Shown one piece after another: positions 1 through 8,273 of a DNA stretch of 48,976 bases (the first letter of the stretch is position 1; every line of letters begins with the position of its first letter). This DNA comes from Paludibacteraceae bacterium (GTDB taxonomy: Bacteria; Bacteroidota; Bacteroidia; Bacteroidales; Paludibacteraceae). The notes under the pieces are model-generated. The model was given only the letters and a program-made list of their open reading frames with translations. It made no database searches and was not told the origin of the DNA. Both the position numbers and the translations under genes were made by a program. The DNA lies in the NCBI GenBank assembly GCA_024399575.1, contig JAKSNT010000006.1:1-48976 (forward strand). The letters run 5' to 3'.

Positions 1-1994
1 TTGCCACGCTTGAGGACATTGTTGAGGAACGATGTTGCTGTTGCCTTGTCGAAGATGCCATTCTGCTTGAAGAACGCAAAGGCATCTGCATCGAGAACCT
101 CAGCCCACTTGTATGAATAATAGCCTGCTGCATAGCCACCCGAGAAGATGTGGGTGAACGACTCGCAACGACCTGTACCAGGAATCTGTGGAGTGACTGT
201 GCAGGCCTCAGTTGAGGTGCGCTCAACCTCGAGTGGGTCACCCTTGAATGGCTCTGTCATTGTATGGAATGCCATATCCTGCGTGCCGAAGCATACCTGA
301 CCGAGGCAACCTATACCGCAGTTGAAGTTTGCTGCATCAACGAGTTTCTGGATAAGCTCTGCAGGAATCTTCTCGCCTGTCTGATAATGAACTGCCCATG
401 TGTCGAGGAACTCTTTCTCGATAGCATAGTTCTCGTTGAACTGTGATGGGAGTTCAACAAAGTCGCGTGCAACGTTTGTACCTGAGAGTGAAGGATATGT
501 ACACTCAGTCACCATTCCGTGGATAGCGTGACCAAACTCGTGGAGGAAAGTCTCGACCTCATCGAATGTGAGGAGGGCTGGCTTATCCTTGGTTGGCTCG
601 GTGAAATTCATCACGATGGTGATGTGTGGACGGGAATCCTTCTTACCTTCTTTCCACTGACCCTTGTACTCGGTCATCCAAGCACCTGCGCGCTTTCCGG
701 CACGTGGATGGAAGTCGGTATAGAGAAGAGCCACGTATTTACCCTTAGCGTCTGTAACTTCCCATCCCTCAACGTCCTTGTGATATACAGGGATGTTGAC
801 CTTCTTGAAATGAAGGCCATAAAGGCGAGTTGCAAGGCTGAAGACGCCACGCTTTACGTTCTCAAGCTCGAAATATGGCTTGGTAATCTCGTCGTTCACG
901 TTGAACTTCTTGGTCTTGAGGATGTTGCCATAGAAAGACATATCCCAAGGCATAAGAGTGAAGTTTGCTCCACTTGCGTATGCACAATCCTGCAATTCTG
1001 CCAATTCCTTCTTAGCGACTGGCATATACGCCTCAGTAAGTTGGTTGAGGAGTTTATAGACGTTCTCAGGTTTCTCAGCCATCTTGTCGCGGAGAGAATA
1101 CTCGGCATAGTTCTTGTAACCAAAGATACGTGCAATCTCAAGACGGCAGTTGACAATCTCGCGGATGTTTTCTGTGTTGTCGAACTTACTGCCCTGGATG
1201 CACTGTGAATTGAATGCCATCCAGAGGTCGCGACGGAGAGTACGGTCCTCGCAGTAACGCATTACAGGCACGTAGCATGTAGGACGGAGCGTGAGCTGGC
1301 AGAAACCTTCGCGCTTAGCCTTGTCTGCATTCTCGCGGAATGTTGCAATAAGGTCCTCTGGCACACCTTTCAGACGCTCTGGCTCGACATACATTGTCCA
1401 GTTGTTCACCTCGTTGAGGGCATTCTGTCCGAACATTGTCGTTGCATTGCTGAGACGCTCAGCGAATTTCTCGTACTGAGCCTTCTTGTCCTTTGGGAGG
1501 TCTGCACCACCCTCGGCAAACGAACGGTAGGTTTCGGTGAGGAGACGCATCTGCTCTGTGTTGAGTTTCAGTTTGTCGCGCTGCTCATAGACAGTCTTTA
1601 CGCGAGCAAAGAGTTTCTCGTTCATCGAAATCTCCATTCCGTGCTTTGTAAGGATTGGGGAGAGTTTCATTGCGATGTCCTGCATCTCGTCGTTAGTCTC
1701 AGCACTGTTGAGTCCAAAGAAGATTGTGAGGACATGGTTGTAGAGACGGCCTGAATTCTCAAGAGCCACAATTGTGTTCTCGAATGTGGCAGGCTTAGGG
1801 TTGTTGACAATAGCTTCAATCTCGGCATTGTGACGCTTGATGCCCTCCTCGACAGCAGGCATGAAGTGCTCGTTTTTCAGTTTGTCAAACTGGAATGCCC
1901 CATGAAGATTCTTCGATGTCTCGAAAAATGGATTCTGTGCAATCATTGTCATCGAAATGATTAACATTAAAAATAACAGACTTGATTTTCTCAT
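1..1994 (-). CDS. dcp: M3 family peptidyl-dipeptidase (Dcp-like), C-terminus cut by window edge
   Basis: Zinc oligopeptidase of the M3 family, which removes dipeptides from the C-termini of peptides. The frame opens at ATG 1992-1994 and stays open to base 1, so about 664 codons are visible; Dcp proteins are usually about 680-720 residues, so little is missing. The zinc motif HEFGH lies at bases 528-542 (about residues 485-489), followed by AIHG. A hydrophobic start (LLFLMLIISMTMIAQ) suggests a secretory signal peptide, so the enzyme probably works in the periplasm. It starts 17 nt after the C69 dipeptidase stop on the same strand and is likely cotranscribed with it and TamL. Oligopeptidase A is the alternative within the family; the signal peptide and sequence style favour Dcp. 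Confidence 0.9.
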   Translation of the reverse strand, partial: MRKSSLLFLMLIISMTMIAQNPFFETSKNLHGAFQFDKLKNEHFMPAVEEGIKRHNAEIEAIVNNPKPATFENTIVALENSGRLYNHVLTIFFGLNSAETNDEMQDIAMKLSPILTKHGMEISMNEKLFARVKTVYEQRDKLKLNTEQMRLLTETYRSFAEGGADLPKDKKAQYEKFAERLSNATTMFGQNALNEVNNWTMYVEPERLKGVPEDLIATFRENADKAKREGFCQLTLRPTCYVPVMRYCEDRTLRRDLWMAFNSQCIQGSKFDNTENIREIVNCRLEIARIFGYKNYAEYSLRDKMAEKPENVYKLLNQLTEAYMPVAKKELAELQDCAYASGANFTLMPWDMSFYGNILKTKKFNVNDEITKPYFELENVKRGVFSLATRLYGLHFKKVNIPVYHKDVEGWEVTDAKGKYVALLYTDFHPRAGKRAGAWMTEYKGQWKEGKKDSRPHITIVMNFTEPTKDKPALLTFDEVETFLHEFGHAIHGMVTECTYPSLSGTNVARDFVELPSQFNENYAIEKEFLDTWAVHYQTGEKIPAELIQKLVDAANFNCGIGCLGQVCFGTQDMAFHTMTEPFKGDPLEVERTSTEACTVTPQIPGTGRCESFTHIFSGGYAAGYYSYKWAEVLDADAFAFFKQNGIFDKATATSFLNNVLKRG

Positions 1995-2011
1995 ATTATT
2001 ATAAATTAAAA

Positions 2012-3727
2012 TTATTTACGCTGATCCATCTCTTCCTTTGTCAACTGACGGAAACGCTCTGGGTTCGGCTTTACAAGGAACTGGTCGATATACTCCTGAC
2101 TATAGCCCCTGCGTATCACCTTGTCAGGGATATGCTGGTCGTTCTGCATGAAACGTCCACGCTCCATGCCTTTCTCGACACCATCAACATATTTCACCAT
2201 CAGGTACTCGCCGAGTTCGCGCCACTGCAGTAAAGCATCCTTAGCATTGCGCATTGCAAATTCGTCAGCCATGTCAATGACCTGGTTGCGATCCTTTGCC
2301 AAGGCATCAGCCAAAGCCTTATCCATGTGGCGTGTAGCCTCCTCCATCTTGAACTCGAAATTTTTCTGACGCTCACGGACCTCAGGCATGAGGTCGTTGT
2401 AACGGTTATATACCATCTGAGCCACCCAGTTGTTAACCCAGAATGCCGAGTTCCAACTGAATTTCAAGAGGTGAGCTGTCTCAGGGCTCAACGATTCAGG
2501 AACCTTGGTCATGCAGCAATACAATGGCATATAGACATTGCAAGTTGCATCATCAACGCCAAACCAAAATATACCGCCTATCTCGCGAGGCATCCACGAA
2601 CGCATCTGCGCAATGAACGTGAAACCAGTCTGCTGAGTTGCAGTAGGACGTTCATGATAGTAATCTCTACCGTCGCCCGATTTGTAGAACAGAGGAGTAG
2701 CACGATATACAGACTCGAAACCGCCAGTACCCATACCCTTCGACATGTCAAGAGGCGTTCCTTCGTAATGGTCGCGCATCGAGACACGCATGTCCTCGAG
2801 AGTCAGCTTGCGGTCAGGCATAATCCACAAAGGCATACGCTCCTTGGTCTTGCACTCGATGTACGACAGATACTGCTTGCCAATCTTAGGATTGAAACGG
2901 TTGAAGAATGCCCAGACACGAGCATCGCAGATTCTGACGCCACTGAAATCCAATGGATTGTAGGTATCGCTGAAGCTGAATTCCTCGTCCTTGCCATTGA
3001 AATAGCCTTTGCTGCGGGCAAACGAGATAACATCCTCAGCATAGACAGTCGTAACGTTCTTGTCGTAAATCTTCTTGATGTTCTTGCTCGAAATAGTGTT
3101 CTTGCCCTTGAGAGGGAATGTAGTGATACGAGCCTGGTTTGCATGACCAGAGATATATCCGTCAGGTATCATTCTCGCCACCCATACAGCGCCCTTGCCG
3201 CCAGCGCCCTTGCCTATCATCTCAAGAATCCAGCACTCGTCAGGATCGACAATCGAGAATGACTCACCTTCGCTGTAATAGCCATATTCAGCTACCAGCG
3301 TAACCATGGTATGGATAGCCTCGCGGGCACTCTTGGCACGCTGCAATGTAACGTAAATAAGGCTGCCGTAATCTATCAATCCTGTAGAATCAGCAAGTTC
3401 CTCACGACCGCCATAGGTGGTCTCGCCTATGGTAAGCTGCCACTCGTTCATGTTGCCAATGACATTGTAAGTCTCGGCTGCCTCGTCAATCTCGCCAAGA
3501 ATCTTGCCAGAATCCCAGTCGCGAATCTGACGTTTCTCGCCTTTTGCATGCTTAGCAGCAGGGTAATGAGACAATGAGCCATACAACCAGTATGAATCAG
3601 CCGAATAGGTAATCATGGTTGAACCATCCGCAGATGCACCCTTCGTCACTATGAAATTGGTGCAAGCACTGATTTCAGCCAATCCGGTCACCGCCAAGGC
3701 AACCAACAATACTAAAACTTTCTTCAT
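2012..3727 (-). CDS. C69 family dipeptidase (PepD/U34-like)
   Basis: Peptidase family C69 enzymes are N-terminal-nucleophile hydrolases that cleave dipeptides. The 571-residue protein has a signal-like hydrophobic N-terminus followed by ACTNFIVTKGASADGS; Cys22 is the expected nucleophile, exposed when the leader is removed. The later segments YGYYSEGESFSI and WILEMIGKG match the family. The length is typical of the Bacteroidota members, which carry a C-terminal extension. It lies 32 nt after the TamL-like gene and 17 nt before the M3 peptidase, so the three probably form one transcript. The signal peptide points to the periplasm, where it could finish the digestion begun by the M3 enzyme. No separate -7 element is visible in the 32-nt gap. 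Confidence 0.88.
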   Translation of the reverse strand: MKKVLVLLVALAVTGLAEISACTNFIVTKGASADGSTMITYSADSYWLYGSLSHYPAAKHAKGEKRQIRDWDSGKILGEIDEAAETYNVIGNMNEWQLTIGETTYGGREELADSTGLIDYGSLIYVTLQRAKSAREAIHTMVTLVAEYGYYSEGESFSIVDPDECWILEMIGKGAGGKGAVWVARMIPDGYISGHANQARITTFPLKGKNTISSKNIKKIYDKNVTTVYAEDVISFARSKGYFNGKDEEFSFSDTYNPLDFSGVRICDARVWAFFNRFNPKIGKQYLSYIECKTKERMPLWIMPDRKLTLEDMRVSMRDHYEGTPLDMSKGMGTGGFESVYRATPLFYKSGDGRDYYHERPTATQQTGFTFIAQMRSWMPREIGGIFWFGVDDATCNVYMPLYCCMTKVPESLSPETAHLLKFSWNSAFWVNNWVAQMVYNRYNDLMPEVRERQKNFEFKMEEATRHMDKALADALAKDRNQVIDMADEFAMRNAKDALLQWRELGEYLMVKYVDGVEKGMERGRFMQNDQHIPDKVIRRGYSQEYIDQFLVKPNPERFRQLTKEEMDQRK

Positions 3728-3759
3728 AAATATAATTGTTTAATTAATAATATCATTCA

Positions 3760-6030
3760 TCAGAACGGATAACCCACCGCAAAATGCAGGGCAAAATCCT
3801 CTTTCCACGTCAGTTCTGTCCTGAAACGTTCGCTCTCGGACCTTCCAGGGTCGTACAACTTCACACCAAGATCCAACCTCACAACGAAAAAATCGAAATT
3901 CAACCTTATGCCAGCACCATAGTCGCACGCTATCTGCCTATAGAATGTGTCAAAGCGAAACACACCTGTAGGCTGCTCAGGATAATCCTTTATAGTCCAA
4001 ATATTTCCGGCATCTACAAACACTGCAGCCTCAAGTTTCCAGAAAAGATGGAACCTCGCCTCAACGTTCAAATCCAACTTAACATCACCTGACTGCCGCT
4101 CGAAATCAATCGCCCCAGACGTATTCTTGAAATTGCCAGGACCAAGCGTACGAGCCGCCCACCCTCTCAGACCGTTGGCACCTCCAGCATAATAACGCTC
4201 CTCGTAAGGCATGACCGTAGAATTGCCATACGGCACTCCGACTCCCAATCCTGCATGAAATGCCATACGAACGTTGTCGCTCACCATCACGTTGTGAACA
4301 TAATCGAAATCAAATTTTGCAAACTGTGCGTATGCAATGTTGAATATCTTGTAGTGACCATACTCATCTTTTTTCTGACCAATCATGTTGCTTACGCCGT
4401 ACAAAAGGTTACCTGCTATCTTGGCACCTGCCCTGATAGTGAAATATGTGGCATTAGGCATTGAGGCCCTTCTGTCACTGTATGTGACATTAAATCCCAT
4501 ACGCATTATGTAATTATCCTCATAACTGGCTTTAATGCTCGATGTTGGCTGAAGATAACGATCACGGAACGATTCGCTCACCCTCGGCAAATAAAGATAA
4601 CTCATATCGACGAGACTATACGTAAACTGCACACGACGGATACGCCAGTTGTATTTATATGCAGCATTGAACAACGCCCTGTCATACTCTGGCCTTTTCT
4701 GGAAATTAGTAGATATCGAAACCTCTGTGCTTCCTATATTCTGGATATTCCTATGCTTAGTCTGAGGGACAAGCAACTTTGGAAATGACAATGAGACATC
4801 TCCTCCCAAACGCCACGAATTCTGCAAGTTGTTCAACGCTCCGATACCTTCCCAACCACCAGTTGCACCAATGCGCAAAGTCTCTGAACCTTTGAAAATA
4901 TTGTTGTTGGCATAATTCAACCCTCCCAGCACACCTATGTCGCCATCAGAATAAGCCACTTGCACATCAGCTGACAGCGTATGCGGCTTGCCAGGCGACA
5001 ACACTATCATACATTCAAGCGAATCAACCGATTTTTCCTTGAACTCAATGTTCACATAATTCACAGAAGGCATGGCAGACAGCTTGTTGTTCGTAAGCTC
5101 GACCATAAGTTCGTTGTACAAGCTGTCAACATCGAAAAAGATATTCTCGACAATGGCACTCGGTCTGTACACTTTGCTGCTGTTTTCCCTTATGATGGTA
5201 ATTCCTTTATATACGACAGTATCAAATACGAGATCAGACAATCTCGACTTATCGCCATAATCCCTGACAAACACGGTTATCCCCGATATCACAGGACGCG
5301 AAAAAATCAAATTCAACGCAGAATCGTTTTGCAGGAATTTCTCCTGCAACGACATCTCAATATCTACCTGATGCGTACCCAACGCACTGTCAACAGTAAA
5401 TTCCAGCAAATCACGTCTGAAACGGAAATAACCGAGAGTCCGCATCATCCTTGATATCCTGTTTCTATCCTCGTTCAAAGCATCAATGTCAAACAGATCA
5501 CCACGCTTGAAACGCAAGTCCTTCTCAGCTTGAGTATTTATTATCTCATCGGCAACAGAATCGGGTATGGAAACCAAATAATTGCGAACCAGATAAGGTG
5601 TATTTCCCTGAATATGATACACTACAGACGCCTGACGCTTCTTGACAGTCATTTCCGACCATACATCAGCATCAAGATAGCCTTTGTTGAACATCACCTT
5701 ACGCAACTCATCCTCGCTGTCAACACGCTTCAGAGAATCGTATATTTCAGGCGGTTCACCAATCCTGCGCAACCACTCGTTGCCCTTATTATGCTTAGCA
5801 GTATCCGAAGAGCTGTAGAAAGCAAGTTTCAATCTCCCAATGCCCATGAAATAATTATTGGGAGTCTGATGCAGATAGTCTTGGAAAGCGACATCATCGA
5901 ATTTCACATCACTTACGACGCTTGTCTTCTTAAGCAACAGCTTGTCCTCAGGCACATACCTGAGATATTTGCACCCACTGAGGACACAAATAACAGCCAA
6001 AAGGAAAATATACTTCGACAATCTATACAC
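3760..6030 (-). CDS. tamL: TamL-like BamA/TamA-family outer-membrane lipoprotein
   Basis: Omp85-superfamily protein of 756 residues with POTRA-like N-terminal repeats and a C-terminal beta-barrel. The start is GTG at 6028-6030; an in-frame TAG lies 21 nt further upstream and no ATG lies between. The N-terminus has a lipobox (VLSGC, Cys20), the mark of TamL, the lipidated TamA relative of Bacteroidota that pairs with TamB in outer-membrane assembly. In the barrel, GGANGLRGWAARTLGPG (about residues 615-631) corresponds to the conserved loop-6 (V/L)RG motif of Omp85 proteins, and the chain ends in an aromatic residue (VGYPF), as barrel proteins do. No tamB is visible in the window. A -7 element at 6059-6067 fits a short leader. 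Confidence 0.85.
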   Translation of the reverse strand: MYRLSKYIFLLAVICVLSGCKYLRYVPEDKLLLKKTSVVSDVKFDDVAFQDYLHQTPNNYFMGIGRLKLAFYSSSDTAKHNKGNEWLRRIGEPPEIYDSLKRVDSEDELRKVMFNKGYLDADVWSEMTVKKRQASVVYHIQGNTPYLVRNYLVSIPDSVADEIINTQAEKDLRFKRGDLFDIDALNEDRNRISRMMRTLGYFRFRRDLLEFTVDSALGTHQVDIEMSLQEKFLQNDSALNLIFSRPVISGITVFVRDYGDKSRLSDLVFDTVVYKGITIIRENSSKVYRPSAIVENIFFDVDSLYNELMVELTNNKLSAMPSVNYVNIEFKEKSVDSLECMIVLSPGKPHTLSADVQVAYSDGDIGVLGGLNYANNNIFKGSETLRIGATGGWEGIGALNNLQNSWRLGGDVSLSFPKLLVPQTKHRNIQNIGSTEVSISTNFQKRPEYDRALFNAAYKYNWRIRRVQFTYSLVDMSYLYLPRVSESFRDRYLQPTSSIKASYEDNYIMRMGFNVTYSDRRASMPNATYFTIRAGAKIAGNLLYGVSNMIGQKKDEYGHYKIFNIAYAQFAKFDFDYVHNVMVSDNVRMAFHAGLGVGVPYGNSTVMPYEERYYAGGANGLRGWAARTLGPGNFKNTSGAIDFERQSGDVKLDLNVEARFHLFWKLEAAVFVDAGNIWTIKDYPEQPTGVFRFDTFYRQIACDYGAGIRLNFDFFVVRLDLGVKLYDPGRSESERFRTELTWKEDFALHFAVGYPF

Positions 6031-6058
6031 CAGAAAAGCCTGTTTTACAAACTAACTT

Positions 6059-6067
6059 GCAAAGATA
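6059..6067 (-). promoter_or_regulatory. -7 promoter element for the tamL operon
   Basis: Reads TATCTTTGC on the minus strand, a match to the Bacteroidota -7 consensus TAnnTTTG. It lies about 28 nt upstream of the GTG start of the TamL-like gene. I see no good TTTG at the usual 20-nt distance. A plus-strand -7 element lies 45 bp away, so the two divergent promoters share upstream DNA. Confidence 0.6.
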
Positions 6068-6111
6068 CAACTTTTTCCTCACAATTCTGCCATTTTACAA
6101 AACTTTTTTAC

Positions 6112-6120
6112 TACCTTTGC
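6112..6120 (+). promoter_or_regulatory. -7 promoter element for the SpoU-type methyltransferase gene
   Basis: TACCTTTGC on the plus strand, full match to the -7 consensus. Transcription would begin around 6123-6127, which makes the in-frame TTG at 6128 an unlikely start and favours ATG 6137 or ATG 6146. Confidence 0.65.
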
Positions 6121-6145
6121 AGAAGAATTGTCAAACATGTCTATT

Positions 6146-6916
6146 ATGTTACCAAAAGCGAAGAACAAATTATTCAACTCACTGTCGCACAAAAAGTTTC
6201 GAGACGAACTTAATTTATTTACAGCCGAAGGCGACAAGCTGGTCACTGACCTTCTCGGCCATTTTGACTGTAAATATCTGGTCGCAGAACAAAAATGGAT
6301 TGACAATTTAACCGCAAACAAATACAGTTTCATAGATCAGGCAGAGATAATCATTGCAGATTCCAAGGAAGAAATCAAGAAAATTTCAACACTGAATACT
6401 CCATCACCTGTCTTTGCAGTATTCACGCAGCCAAAACACAAAACGACCAGAGACATATCATCATCATCACAAATGATTCTTGCTCTCGACACGATACAGG
6501 ACCCTGGAAATATGGGAACAATCATACGTACAGCAGATTGGTTCGGGATAAAAGATATAATCTGTTCCTATGCTACGGCAGATGTATTCAACCCCAAAGT
6601 CGTTCAATCCTCAATGGGCGCTATAGCAAATGTAAACATCAGCTACTGCGAACTGAAATCCACGATCTCCGAACTTAAAAAGGAGAGATGGCATGTCTAT
6701 GGCACTCTGCTCAATGGCAAAAACATCTACAAATCTCAACCCGACAAAACAAAAGCCATACTGATAATGGGGAATGAGGGCAAGGGAATATCTGAACCAC
6801 TGATTGAAATGATAGATACCCCACTGCTTATTCCTTCGTCCGGAAATCCAATATCAGATTCAATGAATGTAGCAATAGCAACTGCAATAACTCTGTCGGA
6901 ATTCTTCCGCAACTGA
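6146..6916 (+). CDS. SpoU/TrmH-family RNA 2'-O-methyltransferase
   Basis: SPOUT-fold methyltransferase that uses S-adenosylmethionine to methylate ribose in rRNA or tRNA. All three family motifs are present: LDTIQDPGNMGTIIRTAD (motif 1), ILIMGNEGKGIS (motif 2) and IPSSGNPISDSMNVAIA (motif 3, near the C-terminus). The N-terminal part with TAEGDKLV is the substrate-binding domain found in members acting on 23S rRNA. I chose ATG 6146 (MLPKAKNKLF), because relatives begin with ML(S/P)K and it leaves a leader of about 20 nt after the promoter; ATG 6137 is equally possible. It is a single-gene unit ended by the strong hairpin at 6942-6996. The exact nucleotide target cannot be read from sequence. 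Confidence 0.9.
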   Translation: MLPKAKNKLFNSLSHKKFRDELNLFTAEGDKLVTDLLGHFDCKYLVAEQKWIDNLTANKYSFIDQAEIIIADSKEEIKKISTLNTPSPVFAVFTQPKHKTTRDISSSSQMILALDTIQDPGNMGTIIRTADWFGIKDIICSYATADVFNPKVVQSSMGAIANVNISYCELKSTISELKKERWHVYGTLLNGKNIYKSQPDKTKAILIMGNEGKGISEPLIEMIDTPLLIPSSGNPISDSMNVAIATAITLSEFFRN

Positions 6917-6941
6917 CGACAAGACAAGACAACAAGGCATA

Positions 6942-6996
6942 ACAAAATAAGAGAAGAGGCATCACCATCATGGCAATGCCTCTTCTCTTATTTTGT
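6942..6996. terminator. Bidirectional terminator hairpin between converging genes
   Basis: A perfect 21-bp inverted repeat (6942-6962 pairing with 6976-6996) around a 13-nt loop. Each arm ends in an AAAA/TTTT tract, so the RNA of either strand has a stem followed by U residues. It sits between the converging methyltransferase gene (stop at 6916) and the last OmpA gene (stop at 7006). Confidence 0.85.
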
Positions 6997-7005
6997 ATTG
7001 AATAA

Positions 7006-8262
7006 TTATTTGAGAACCAATTCTACACGTCTGCTCAATTCGCTGATACCCTCAACACTACCAATGTTGCTCGTAACAATTCTCGACCTGTCAATCCTGT
7101 ATTTCTGAACAAGAACCGCAACAACTGCATCACAACGCTGCTGTGCCAGCTCTTTATTATACTCGTATGTACCGACCTCGTCGCAATATCCTAATACTTC
7201 AAGATGCAAGTTCTTGTGAAGTATCATTGTTCTTGCAACCTCCGCTATACGCATCAGGTAATCAGGTTTGATGTCAATTGATTTGTAATCGAAATATATA
7301 TTACGGTTTTCAGGAGCGAGAAGGTTAACTTCTTTCTGATTTGCAGAATCGGCAGTTGACATGTTATATACTACACGACCTAACCTGTCTAACTGATCTT
7401 GCAAATCCTTGATACGACCCTCATACTCGCTACGCGTTGGAGCATCAATAGGTTCACCATCAACATCTTCTTCAACAACCTTCGCAACTTCTGGCTGCTT
7501 AACAGGACGACCAACACCAAGAGGTTCATATTCCTGCATACATACCGTACGCACATGAGGACGCTTAGTTGCTGCAATATGGTATCTCAAGCCGAGACCT
7601 CCATATAACCCCATATCATTCATACGTCCACCAACAATCCCGTTAATGTCATCCATAGGATACCACCTCACCTGAGCATCAAAGAAAATACCCAAAGAAT
7701 TGATTGGACTATACTCAACACTCAACGAAACTGGTAATACAAAGGTGAATTTGTCTTCTCCTATAAGTTTATCCTCAGCATTACGACTGTAAGATTTATA
7801 GAATGCCGCACCTCCACCAACACCTACAAGGAAATTCCAATTTGTATTATACCTATTACGCTTGAAAAGGTTCAACAAATTGACTACCCCTTTCACTGTA
7901 ACATCATTAGTATACGGATTTTTATCCATGCGAAGAGACTCATTCATTGCTTTCTTATTGATAGAAGCAAACTGATACTGCAACGCAAATCCCCAGCAAG
8001 GATTAATCATATATTCAACCTGGAATTTAGCACCATAGGCAAAATTGTCCTTATAATTTACAAACGTATTTATACCTTCTGATGTTCTTTCGCCAAGGAA
8101 CATATTAAAACCGCCATCTACGGAAATAGACCAATGGCTGAAATTTTTATACTCCTTTACATATCCATTTGACTCATTTGTTTTCATATCAGCCTTGTTA
8201 TTGCCAGCAAAAGCACAAAGGCTTAACGAAATCAAAAGCACCGAAAATAGCAGTTTTTTCAT
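7006..8262 (-). CDS. OmpA-family outer-membrane protein, copy 2 (last gene of the T9SS cluster)
   Basis: 418-residue protein with a signal peptide (ends CAFAG), an N-terminal beta-barrel-like region and a C-terminal OmpA domain that binds peptidoglycan. The OmpA signature is seen in NIYFDYKSIDIKP, GYCDEVGTYEYNKELA and QQRCDAVVAVL, with the Asp and Arg that normally contact diaminopimelate. It starts 11 nt after its paralogue stops, and both open with a barrel containing SHWSI.. GGFNMFLGER, so they are tandem duplicates. The last gene of the porP-gldN transcript, it may anchor the secretion ring to peptidoglycan; that role is inferred from position. It ends next to the terminator at 6942-6996. 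Confidence 0.88.
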   Translation of the reverse strand: MKKLLFSVLLISLSLCAFAGNNKADMKTNESNGYVKEYKNFSHWSISVDGGFNMFLGERTSEGINTFVNYKDNFAYGAKFQVEYMINPCWGFALQYQFASINKKAMNESLRMDKNPYTNDVTVKGVVNLLNLFKRNRYNTNWNFLVGVGGGAAFYKSYSRNAEDKLIGEDKFTFVLPVSLSVEYSPINSLGIFFDAQVRWYPMDDINGIVGGRMNDMGLYGGLGLRYHIAATKRPHVRTVCMQEYEPLGVGRPVKQPEVAKVVEEDVDGEPIDAPTRSEYEGRIKDLQDQLDRLGRVVYNMSTADSANQKEVNLLAPENRNIYFDYKSIDIKPDYLMRIAEVARTMILHKNLHLEVLGYCDEVGTYEYNKELAQQRCDAVVAVLVQKYRIDRSRIVTSNIGSVEGISELSRRVELVLK

Positions 8263-8273
8263 AACTAATAAAT

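Noticed and set aside
519-1208. Open frame on the plus strand over the left edge
   Set aside because: Antisense to the M3 peptidase, whose HEFGH motif and continuous frame are clear.
2327-3262. Long open frame on the plus strand over the C69 dipeptidase
   Set aside because: Lies wholly antisense to a gene with clear family motifs; its translation has no recognisable domain. Similar antisense frames at 8310-9302, 21792-22796 and 29500-30366 are also shadows.
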